64,000 nucleotides of DNA. Origin: a virus. Positions 15,989-23,963 of this stretch are shown piece by piece. Below the pieces are notes generated by a model. That model was given only the letters and a program-made list of their open reading frames with translations, made no database searches and had not been told where the DNA came from. Position numbers and translations under genes: made by a program. Where the stretch lies: positions 1 through 64,000 of the IMG/VR virus record IMGVR_UViG_3300034082_004432. One strand, given 5' to 3'. How positions within the stretch are numbered: the stretch's first letter is position 1; each line of letters begins with the position of its first letter.

Positions 15989-16789
15989 ATGAATAATAGA
16001 GAATTTGAGTGTGTTAGAATTCTGACAGATCTAGTAGAAAACTACGGATTGGTTGGCGTTAAGACAAGTTTTGAAGACGAAGGAGCTGCATTTAATGAAG
16101 TTCTTAGACTTAAAGAAATTTGTAATCAAGCAAAAACAAAAGTAACCTTAAAGATAGGTGGACCAGAAGCTATAAGAGATATCAAAGACTCTATGATCAT
16201 TGGAGTAAAGGGTTTGGTAGCCCCGATGGTTGAGTCTGAATTTGGTTTAACTAAATTTGTTCAAGCTGTTAATAATAATTTACCTTCCGAAGTTGTAAGT
16301 TCGTTGCAGCTTAATGTGAATATTGAGACTATTTCTGCAGTTTTAGCTATTGACAAAATTCTTTCAAACCAAAACGCATCTGCTTTGTATGGAGTTACTG
16401 TCGGAAGAGTAGATTTAGTTTCTTCAATGGGAGCAGATAGAAGTCACGTAAATTCTGAAGAAGTTTACAATATGGCTCATGATGTTTTTGAAAGAACTAA
16501 AAAGCTTGGTGCTAAAGCTTGTATTGGTGGTGCTGTTTCAATTGATTCATTAGACTTTTTAAAGAAATTACACTCTGAAAAACTTCTTGATAAGTTTGAA
16601 ACAAGATATGCAATATTTGATCCTTCAATTACACTAAAGAATTTATCCAGAGCACTATTCAAGGCTCAAATGTTTGAATACGAATGGCTTACAAACAAGA
16701 TGGAATATTATCAATCTCAAGCCAATCAAGATGAATCAAGAGTTAAAATGATTCAAGCTCGTATAAATAAATCAGCTTCTGAATTATGA
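15989..16789 (+). CDS. HpcH/HpaI-type aldolase (citrate lyase beta family)
   Basis: This 266-residue TIM-barrel protein has motifs LKIGGPEAI (about residues 51-59), GVKGLVAPMVES (metal-site Glu) and VGRVDLVSSMG, typical of the HpcH/HpaI aldolase family. These enzymes use Mg2+ and a pyruvate or oxaloacetate enolate in aldol reactions. In a surface-sugar operon the enzyme may add or remove a three-carbon unit. A C-terminal helical extension (about residues 230-266) is not part of the barrel. The start overlaps the next gene's start by ATGA. Confidence 0.75.
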   Translation: MNNREFECVRILTDLVENYGLVGVKTSFEDEGAAFNEVLRLKEICNQAKTKVTLKIGGPEAIRDIKDSMIIGVKGLVAPMVESEFGLTKFVQAVNNNLPSEVVSSLQLNVNIETISAVLAIDKILSNQNASALYGVTVGRVDLVSSMGADRSHVNSEEVYNMAHDVFERTKKLGAKACIGGAVSIDSLDFLKKLHSEKLLDKFETRYAIFDPSITLKNLSRALFKAQMFEYEWLTNKMEYYQSQANQDESRVKMIQARINKSASEL

Positions 16790-17424
16790 GAATACTTATC
16801 ACTGGTGGGTCAAGAGGCATAGGCAGTGATATTTGTGAAATTTTCAAAAAATATGGTCATGAAGTTATTGCTCCAACTCGTGAAGAACTTGATTTATCTC
16901 AACCCTTTTCTTTTATTCCAGACAAAATTGATATTTTAATAAATAACGCTGGTATTAACATAATAGATTCTATATTTGAAGGTGAGAATTATGAAGAAAT
17001 GATGACAGTAAATTATTTCTCACCTTTAAGATTATTTAAACTTTGCTTACCTCATATGAAGAAACAAAATTATGGCAGGGTTGTAAATATTGGAAGTGTA
17101 TGGGTAGATTATGCAAAACCTGGAAGATCCTCATATAGTGCTAGCAAAAATGCCTTACACTCTCTTACAAAAGCTATAACTGCTGAATATGGCACTTATA
17201 ATATTTTGGCAAACACTGTGTCTCCTGGATTTTTTATCACGGATATGACTTTTCAAAATAACACAGAAGAAGATTTGAAAGATTTAAGAAGCAAAATTCC
17301 AGTTGGTAGATTGGGATATACAAATGAAGTTGCAGATTTAGTATATTACTTGAGTGTAAACAATTCATATATATCTGGTCAAAATATAGTTATAGATGGT
17401 GGTTATTCATGTACAGCCAAATAG
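16786..17424 (+). CDS. Short-chain dehydrogenase/reductase (FabG-like)
   Basis: This 212-residue classical SDR has GGSRGIG at residues 6-12, NNAGIN, Tyr117/Lys121 in YSASK, and a C-terminal SGQNIVIDGGYS typical of the FabG family. It probably reduces an aldol or keto product of the operon with NAD(P)H. It overlaps the aldolase gene (ATGA) and runs 16 bases into the cyclase gene. Confidence 0.85.
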   Translation: MRILITGGSRGIGSDICEIFKKYGHEVIAPTREELDLSQPFSFIPDKIDILINNAGINIIDSIFEGENYEEMMTVNYFSPLRLFKLCLPHMKKQNYGRVVNIGSVWVDYAKPGRSSYSASKNALHSLTKAITAEYGTYNILANTVSPGFFITDMTFQNNTEEDLKDLRSKIPVGRLGYTNEVADLVYYLSVNNSYISGQNIVIDGGYSCTAK

Positions 17425-18455
17425 ATGTCAAATCAAAAATCAAAGATTATTCTGTAAATTTTGTAAGCTTGAGCGAAATATATAAACTCATTGGTGAAGA
17501 TTATCATCTTGCAGTAGTTGACAAAAATGTTGCTCACTGTTTTCCTGAATTTGGATTAGGTGATCTCATAGTTATAGACACAAATGAAGACTTAAAATCA
17601 TGGCGTGGTTTAGAAAAAATATTTGATAAATTTGCTGCAAAAAAAGTCAATACGCAAACTAAACTTGTAGTTATTGGTGGTGGAGTTTTACAAGATGCAG
17701 TGGGTTTTTGTGCTTCTGTTTATTGTAGAGGTATTGAATATTATTTAGTTCCAACAACATTGCTTTCTCAAATCGATAGCTGTGTTGGCGGTAAAACTTC
17801 TATCAATTATGGGTCAAGAAAAAATATTCTTGGTACATTTTATCCTCCTTGTGAAATTCTTATTTGTGAAGAATGGCTTGATGGTTTAAGTAAAGAAAAC
17901 TTTTGTAGTGGTTTAGGCGAATTGTTGAAGTTTGATATCTTGAGAAATAAAATTCAAGAATCAAATGTCATTGATTTGATTACTGAAAATAAAAATGTTT
18001 TGTATCACATTCATAAAAGTCTTAATTATAAAATTTCAGTTTTAGAGATTGATGAATTTGATAAAAAAGAGCGTAAATTCCTGAACTTTGGTCATACATT
18101 TGGTCATGCTTTAGAAATTACCTCAAAGTACAAGTTATCGCATGGATATGCAGTGGCAATTGGATGTCTTGTAGCCTTGAGGTTAAGTGAACTATCTTAT
18201 AACTATAATTACAAAGATTATTCTGCAACATTAAATATTGTCAAAAAACTTCTAGAAAATACAGTATCTGTTAATCAAGAATGGTTTGATTATGAGAGCC
18301 TTATGGAATGTGTCAAGTCAGATAAGAAAAATACTGGCTGTGTTAACATGGTGCTAATCAAAGATAATCAACCAGTAATTCAAAAAATTGAAGATTATTC
18401 TATAATAAAAACAGCACTGGAAAATGTTTATGAAACTATCAGATTATGTAATTAA
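17409..18455 (+). CDS. Dehydroquinate synthase-like sugar-phosphate cyclase
   Basis: This 348-residue protein belongs to the sugar-phosphate cyclase superfamily. The nucleotide loop GGGVLQDAVGF starts at residue 90, followed by PTTLLSQIDSCVGGKTSIN. The metal ligands appear as Glu171 (GELLKF), His229 (HTFGHALE) and His245 (SHGYAVAIG); the 16-residue spacing of the two His matches dehydroquinate synthase. Members include AroB, 2-deoxy-scyllo-inosose synthase and epi-valiolone synthases. Lying among sugar genes rather than aromatic genes, it more likely makes a cyclitol than dehydroquinate, but AroB activity cannot be excluded. Confidence 0.82.
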   Translation: MYSQIDVKSKIKDYSVNFVSLSEIYKLIGEDYHLAVVDKNVAHCFPEFGLGDLIVIDTNEDLKSWRGLEKIFDKFAAKKVNTQTKLVVIGGGVLQDAVGFCASVYCRGIEYYLVPTTLLSQIDSCVGGKTSINYGSRKNILGTFYPPCEILICEEWLDGLSKENFCSGLGELLKFDILRNKIQESNVIDLITENKNVLYHIHKSLNYKISVLEIDEFDKKERKFLNFGHTFGHALEITSKYKLSHGYAVAIGCLVALRLSELSYNYNYKDYSATLNIVKKLLENTVSVNQEWFDYESLMECVKSDKKNTGCVNMVLIKDNQPVIQKIEDYSIIKTALENVYETIRLCN

Positions 18456-20154
18456 ATTTCTTCACGATAACTATGATGTAGATACAATCTTTACACTTTC
18501 AGGAGGTGGTTGTATACATTTAGTTGATTCACTTGGAAAATCTGAAGACGTAAATTACATAGCAACTCATCATGAACAAGGAGCATCAATTGCTGCAGAG
18601 GGTTACGCTAGAAAGAAGAATAAACTAGGGGCTTGCTTAGTAACTTCTGGTCCTGGTGGTACAAATGCCCTCACAGGAACTCTATGCAGTTATTTGGATT
18701 CAGTTCCTGTGATAGTCATTAGTGGACAAGTAAACACTCCAATGACTACAAATTACACTAAATTGAGTCTTAGGCAATTAGGTGATCAAGAATTTGATAT
18801 TGTAAAAACTGCAAAGACAATGACAAAATTTGCTGTTCAAGTAAACAATCCAGAAGAAATTCGCTATTATCTAGAAAAAGCGTGTTATTTTGCACTTAAT
18901 AAAAGACCTGGACCTGTGTGGGTTGATATTCCCCTAGATGTACAGTCTGCTCAAATTGAACCATCAAAATTGAAACCTTTTGTGCCAAGTATTATTGAGA
19001 TGACGCAATCTACAGTAGATTATATTTCTATAGTGAACTCTTGGAATAAAGCAAAGAAACCATTACTAATTGTTGGGAATGGTGTAAGAATTTCAGGAGC
19101 TGTTGAAAATTTATTTGAGCTTCTAGATAAGACCAATATACCTGTCATTACTGCAGTTAATGGGAACGATATTGTCAATGAATCTTACCCCTACTATTAT
19201 GGGAGATTTGGTACTCATGCTCAGATATGCGCTAATAAGCTTATTAATGAAGCTGATTTTATAATTTCTATTGGTTCAAGACTTTATGTACGTCAAATAG
19301 GTTACAATTTTGATGATTTTGGCAAAAACGCATACAAAATTGCAGTAGATATTGACTCAAACGAATTAGAAAAACCTACACTTAGACTTGATATGAAAGT
19401 TTGCGAAGATGCAAAAAAATTCATAAATAATTTGAATAAAGTTTTCATCAATAAAGCTTCAGCAGATTGGATATCAGAATGTGAAGCTCTGAGGTCTCCA
19501 AAAGTATTAGCCAAACATCGTGAAAAAACTGATTATGTAAGTAATTACTTTTTGATTGAAAAATTATCAGAAATAACTCCCCCTACTTACGACATAGTAA
19601 CAAGCGATGGATCTGCCAATGTTGTCACTATGCAGGTAGTGAAGCTAAAAGACAACCAGAGACTTATTACAAATACTGGTTGTGCCCCTATGGGTTATGG
19701 CCTTCCTTGTGCTATCGGAGTTGCTTCTACTGGGCAAAAAACATTATGTATTGAAGGTGATGGAAGTTTACATCTTAATATTCATGAACTTCAAACAATG
19801 ATGCACAACAATTTGCCGATTAAAATTTTACTGCTAAATAATGAAGGTTATTTGTCGATCAAAGTAACACAAAAATCATTTTTCAAAGGTCATTATGTAG
19901 CTTCAGAAAAATCAAGTGGAGTTTCTTTTCCAAATTTTCAAAAAATATCTGATGCATATGGAATACCTTATTTTGCTATTAAAAATAATAGTGAAATTGA
20001 AAGTCGATTGACTGAGTTCTTTGAATATGATGGGCCTTGTCTTTGCGAAGTTTTCACAGATCCAAATGAAATTTTTGAACCTAGAGTTGTAGCAAAGATG
20101 GATGAAAATGGAAGATTTATTCCAGGCAGACTATCTGAAGCTCAGTGGAGCTAA
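18430..20154 (+). CDS. Acetolactate synthase-like ThDP enzyme
   Basis: The product has 574 residues from the ATG at 18430 (an alternative ATG lies at 18424). The three-domain ThDP decarboxylase/ligase layout is complete: catalytic Glu49 in THHEQGAS, SGPGGTNALTG, a central FAD/NAD-like domain, and the ThDP-Mg motif beginning GDGS at 443. Related enzymes in polysaccharide loci include YerE, which adds a pyruvate-derived two-carbon unit to a 3,6-dideoxy-4-keto sugar to form yersiniose. The island also encodes the enzymes that would make such a substrate. YerE-like branching is inference; acetolactate synthase-like activity is the alternative. Confidence 0.75.
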   Translation: MKLSDYVIKFLHDNYDVDTIFTLSGGGCIHLVDSLGKSEDVNYIATHHEQGASIAAEGYARKKNKLGACLVTSGPGGTNALTGTLCSYLDSVPVIVISGQVNTPMTTNYTKLSLRQLGDQEFDIVKTAKTMTKFAVQVNNPEEIRYYLEKACYFALNKRPGPVWVDIPLDVQSAQIEPSKLKPFVPSIIEMTQSTVDYISIVNSWNKAKKPLLIVGNGVRISGAVENLFELLDKTNIPVITAVNGNDIVNESYPYYYGRFGTHAQICANKLINEADFIISIGSRLYVRQIGYNFDDFGKNAYKIAVDIDSNELEKPTLRLDMKVCEDAKKFINNLNKVFINKASADWISECEALRSPKVLAKHREKTDYVSNYFLIEKLSEITPPTYDIVTSDGSANVVTMQVVKLKDNQRLITNTGCAPMGYGLPCAIGVASTGQKTLCIEGDGSLHLNIHELQTMMHNNLPIKILLLNNEGYLSIKVTQKSFFKGHYVASEKSSGVSFPNFQKISDAYGIPYFAIKNNSEIESRLTEFFEYDGPCLCEVFTDPNEIFEPRVVAKMDENGRFIPGRLSEAQWS

Positions 20155-20155
20155 T

Positions 20156-20983
20156 ATGAAAAAGTTATTAATTACTGGTAGTAATGGATACATTGCCCGA
20201 AATATAGCCAAGCAATTTTCTGACTATGATTTAACCTTAGCAAATAGATCCAACTTGAATTTAATAGATGCCAAATCTGTAAAAAAATTTTTTGAACATA
20301 GATTTTTTGATGCTGTAATTCACACAGCTACTTCTGGTGGAAGTAGACTCAAAGAAGATACTTCAGATGTTTTTTATGAAAACTGCATAATGCATCAAAA
20401 TATATTAGATAATGCTTGCTCATTTGATAAATATATTTCATTTGGATCAGGAGCAGAATTAGACAGAAGATACGGAATTGATCCTTCTGTTGAATTGAAA
20501 AGTGCTTTTCCAATTGATCCTTATGGGATGAGTAAAAACTTTATTGCCAAGTCTGGAATATTGTATCCAAATTTTCATAATATAAGAATATTTAATGTTT
20601 TCAATGAAGATGAACTTTCTTCTAGAATGATAAAAGCAAGTATTGTTAATTACATAAATAAAAAACCAATTGTAATTCATCAAGATAAATGGATGGATTT
20701 TTTCTATATGGATGATTTATGTGAAGTTATAAAATTTGTTATTGAATCAAATACTTCACAAAAAATTATTAACTGTTCTTACCAAGAAAAATACAAGCTT
20801 AGTACAATTGCGGAAATTATAAATGAATTGTCCGACCATAAAGTTGATATTGTTGTCAATAGCAGCTCTTTTGGATTAAATTATTACGGTGATTATAATT
20901 TGCATTTATTTGATATAGATTTGCTTGGATTACATTTGGGTATAAAAAATACATATAATAAATTAAGGGATGAATTAAATTGA
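20156..20983 (+). CDS. NAD-dependent epimerase/reductase (extended SDR)
   Basis: The product has 275 residues from the ATG at 20156, which follows the previous stop by one base and has a GGAG site at the end of that gene. Features are LITGSNGYIARN at residues 5-16, Tyr123/Lys127 in YGMSK, and a KWMDFFYMDDL strand. It is shorter than the other extended SDRs. It probably reduces the branched or deoxy keto sugar made by the preceding ThDP enzyme, as YerF does for YerE in yersiniose synthesis; this pairing is inference from order. Confidence 0.75.
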   Translation: MKKLLITGSNGYIARNIAKQFSDYDLTLANRSNLNLIDAKSVKKFFEHRFFDAVIHTATSGGSRLKEDTSDVFYENCIMHQNILDNACSFDKYISFGSGAELDRRYGIDPSVELKSAFPIDPYGMSKNFIAKSGILYPNFHNIRIFNVFNEDELSSRMIKASIVNYINKKPIVIHQDKWMDFFYMDDLCEVIKFVIESNTSQKIINCSYQEKYKLSTIAEIINELSDHKVDIVVNSSSFGLNYYGDYNLHLFDIDLLGLHLGIKNTYNKLRDELN

Positions 20984-21780
20984 AAAATTTACTGGTCAAC
21001 TTTTCTGTCGGAGATAAATGCATTGATTCTTTAGAAGGTGATATTTTCTTGAACTCACTTTCAAAATTTAAAACATTTGAAAAGGCAGTATTTGTAAGTA
21101 ATGTCAGTCCTCAGAACATTAAGAAGCTAGAAAGATACTTCGATATCATCATTCCTAATAATGAGAATTTATATACAAGTTATTTAGCTTTGTATAATTG
21201 GCTTTCAGAACATGTTGATGAATATAAATACGTTATGCATTCTGACTTGAGAGATGTAGTTATACAAACAGATCCTTTTCAATTTTTTGAATCTCATCCT
21301 GATATAAATATGTTTTATTCATTGGAAGGCATGAAGATAAAAGAAAATGACTGTAATTTATGGTGGGAACAATCTTTGAGAACAATGCTCAGGTCTCACA
21401 ATGATTCTTATGAAGATGAATGGGTGATTAATGGGGGAATATTTGGAGGCAAAATTGAACATATGATCAATCACTGTTTGATGATGTTTTCAAATACAAA
21501 TAGAAAATCACAATTCTTGGTTATGGATCAACAATTTTTGGGATACTTAAGCCAATATCTCAAGAATAATCCTAAGAATATGTTATGTCATCCTTACAAT
21601 GATACTTTTGCATGTACTGGAGAAGCTATAAAGCGTGATAATGTAGAAGTTTTCTTTGATGGTAAGCAAGTCACCAATAAAGATGGTGTTCCTTACTGCA
21701 TATTTCATCAATGGGATAGAACAGAATTAGCAAATCATTTTCTTGCTAAAGAATCAAACACGTTGAGATTCTCTCTCTAA
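20980..21780 (+). CDS. GT-A-type glycosyltransferase-like protein (TTG start)
   Basis: This 266-residue protein has the pattern HSDLRDVVIQTDPF (Asp89, Asp92), the acidic metal/nucleotide motif of GT-A glycosyltransferases. A later INGGIFGG segment (product/donor loop) and VMDQQFLGYL support it. The start codon is TTG at 20980, overlapping the previous stop as TTGA, with an AAGGGA site nine bases upstream. It is the last gene of the rightward sugar operon. It ends in a 27-base convergent overlap with the tail operon. Confidence 0.68.
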   Translation: MKNLLVNFSVGDKCIDSLEGDIFLNSLSKFKTFEKAVFVSNVSPQNIKKLERYFDIIIPNNENLYTSYLALYNWLSEHVDEYKYVMHSDLRDVVIQTDPFQFFESHPDINMFYSLEGMKIKENDCNLWWEQSLRTMLRSHNDSYEDEWVINGGIFGGKIEHMINHCLMMFSNTNRKSQFLVMDQQFLGYLSQYLKNNPKNMLCHPYNDTFACTGEAIKRDNVEVFFDGKQVTNKDGVPYCIFHQWDRTELANHFLAKESNTLRFSL

Positions 21781-22347
21781 GTCTATATCCAAATTAGCAG
21801 CTGATTCTGGCTTGACTTCATTTTTGGTAGCCAGAACAAGTTGAATAGTTTCAAATTCTTTCATGCTTAAGTTTGCAAATTCATCTTTACTCATGGAAAC
21901 TAATCCTCTTGTCATATAATCAATTTCTACGATTAGAGGGGGAAGAGGATAAGTTTCTGTATCATTTGGATTGTAATATTTTTTTGCAGCTATGTAATAA
22001 AAATTAGCTTCATCTGCATTTAAGTAAAGATAGTTTTGATATTCCACCCATAATTTTTCAATTACTGTGTGGTTCATTGTATGAATCAAAGATGTTTCAA
22101 ATTCTGGGATATATTCTATGTTTGTACTAGAATCATAAGCACGTAGAATAGCGAGACTTAAGATTTCTCTTTTTTCGAATTCTGAATTTTGATAAACTAT
22201 ATTGTCTTTTTTTCTAAAAGATTTTGCGTCTATCAGCAAGCCTTCTTTCCAGGTTATTTCTCTTACAATAAATTTTACTGAATCAATATTTATAATATGT
22301 ACTTTATCTGATTTAATTTTTTCGTAATATTCAATAAATTCTTTCAT
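21754..22347 (-). CDS. Uncharacterised protein, last gene of the leftward tail operon
   Basis: This 197-residue protein is acidic at its C-terminus and predicted mixed alpha/beta. I see no signal peptide or known catalytic motif. It follows the tail-tube-like gene with a TAATG overlap. Position after tail-tube-like genes suits a tail-assembly chaperone or baseplate-assembly protein, which is inference. The last 27 bases overlap the end of the convergent glycosyltransferase gene. Confidence 0.55.
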   Translation of the reverse strand: MKEFIEYYEKIKSDKVHIINIDSVKFIVREITWKEGLLIDAKSFRKKDNIVYQNSEFEKREILSLAILRAYDSSTNIEYIPEFETSLIHTMNHTVIEKLWVEYQNYLYLNADEANFYYIAAKKYYNPNDTETYPLPPLIVEIDYMTRGLVSMSKDEFANLSMKEFETIQLVLATKNEVKPESAANLDIDLERESQRV

Positions 22348-23576
22348 TATAAAAACTCTGAAACTCTAGTGTTCCCTAAACCATTGAACGAAGTAATTTC
22401 TGTAAGCCTAACACTAAAGTTATACTCAATAAAATATCCACCACCAGGACTTATCGTTATAACAGGTTGTTGCCAGTCAACATTTTTCATTGTGTAGTAA
22501 AAAACACTTCCAAAATAAAGAGTTAAAGATGAAGCATTAGTCGTGATAAAACTATAATTTTGTGGGCTAAATAATTTTATTGATCCCTTGACTGTTCTAC
22601 TGCCAAGAGATGCAAATCTTGGTCCAACAACATCTGTAAATTCTGTAAGACTGTTATCAAAAGAATATCCAGGATAAGTAAAAGAGAAATCTATATTTTG
22701 ATCTATTGATAGAGACATGCTTACAATTTTATAAATTGGCATTTTCTGTGAACTATACGAATTTTGCACAGCTTTGGCAAAATCATCGAACTTTAAATAT
22801 AAACCTTGATAAAAGGCACAATCTGATAAATTTATAGCCCTATATTTATTTAGAAAATTATTTGATTCTACAGTAATATTTTGATTATCTGATGTATTCA
22901 ATGTTTTCATTTTTATATAGTTTTGTAATAATTGAGGTCGTGTAGTCGAAACTCCAGTTGGTGATATTAGAGATCTGCCTCCTGAAACTGAACAACTAAT
23001 TTCTACATCTCCCAAATTTTCCATACCATCAACACTAATTGTGAATGAATTTACAAATGCTGGGCCAAAAGATCTGTGAGTAGGTATAGAAGAACAAAAT
23101 AATAATGGATATAAAGGTATAAAAGAAGCTCTGTAAAGTATTATTTCTGCTGGATACTGCTGGTTGACATTTGTTGATAAAATTGGGTTAAAAGAAAAAT
23201 TGCCAGAATATTGATAATTTCCAAAAGTAGGATGATTTAAAACAGATAATCCAGAAAAATTTCTTACTGGTTGGTAAATATTTTGTCCAGCATTATCAGT
23301 AAAATTTGAACAATACAAAGGTTTGTAATCTGATGAAAATTTCTTAGTTACGTATATGCCAAAACTATCATTTTTAGCATATAGGCTCAATAGATAAAGA
23401 TCCCAAACATAAGATCTAGAACCTGTAATATTTTTTGCAACTCTATATCCACCAAAGTATTTAAACTGTTGAAAATAAGGCTGTGCCAATCTGAAAGGTG
23501 CCAGTTCAACAACATAAATGTTATGCCCTGAAGCTGGATAAATTCCATTGATGACATTGTTTACAATATCTGGCAT
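22347..23576 (-). CDS. Virion protein with tail-tube-like beta domains
   Basis: This 409-residue, beta-rich, Tyr/Phe/Ser-rich protein has no signal peptide. The C-terminal half shows a run of strands around VKGSIKLFSPQN and a final IEYNFSVRLTEI strand. The similar pattern 'MSLSIDQN...F..G....GSI' also occurs in the 23963 gene. This arrangement resembles tail-tube/gp19-like barrels. Function as a tail-tube or baseplate-initiator protein is inferred from fold pattern and neighbours. Confidence 0.45.
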   Translation of the reverse strand: MPDIVNNVINGIYPASGHNIYVVELAPFRLAQPYFQQFKYFGGYRVAKNITGSRSYVWDLYLLSLYAKNDSFGIYVTKKFSSDYKPLYCSNFTDNAGQNIYQPVRNFSGLSVLNHPTFGNYQYSGNFSFNPILSTNVNQQYPAEIILYRASFIPLYPLLFCSSIPTHRSFGPAFVNSFTISVDGMENLGDVEISCSVSGGRSLISPTGVSTTRPQLLQNYIKMKTLNTSDNQNITVESNNFLNKYRAINLSDCAFYQGLYLKFDDFAKAVQNSYSSQKMPIYKIVSMSLSIDQNIDFSFTYPGYSFDNSLTEFTDVVGPRFASLGSRTVKGSIKLFSPQNYSFITTNASSLTLYFGSVFYYTMKNVDWQQPVITISPGGGYFIEYNFSVRLTEITSFNGLGNTRVSEFL

Positions 23577-23963
23577 TTATTTTCCGCCTGTCAACTCCAA
23601 CCATTTTTTTGATAATGATTTCACTAATTCGTATCTCATCATACTAACATTATGTGGGTCTGGATAAAAGGTTTCTTCATTATCACCATCTTTGATTCTG
23701 ATGACTGAGAAAAAATTACTTATAATACTTTTGCACAAGACAGAAGTTCTTAGAAGAGGATTACCTGTGACTGAATTTATAATCGTAGCTTCTTCTATAA
23801 TATTTGACATATCTGCAAAATTTCTTCCTTTTACATCACAAGAAATTTCACATTTTCCATTAGGATCTATTTTGTAACATACAACCTCATTATTGTCATC
23901 TCTGATGACATTGCAATTTAATACAAGATTAAATCTTTTACCAGCATCTACAAAAATACTCAT
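23577..23963 (-). CDS. Small uncharacterised virion-module protein
   Basis: This 128-residue protein has an N-terminal beta-rich segment and a helical C-terminus (YELVKSLSKKWLEL). It lies between two tail-tube-like genes, overlaps the first by TAATG and is followed one base later by the second. No family recognised. A tail-assembly or baseplate accessory role is likely from position only. Confidence 0.5.
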   Translation of the reverse strand: MSIFVDAGKRFNLVLNCNVIRDDNNEVVCYKIDPNGKCEISCDVKGRNFADMSNIIEEATIINSVTGNPLLRTSVLCKSIISNFFSVIRIKDGDNEETFYPDPHNVSMMRYELVKSLSKKWLELTGGK

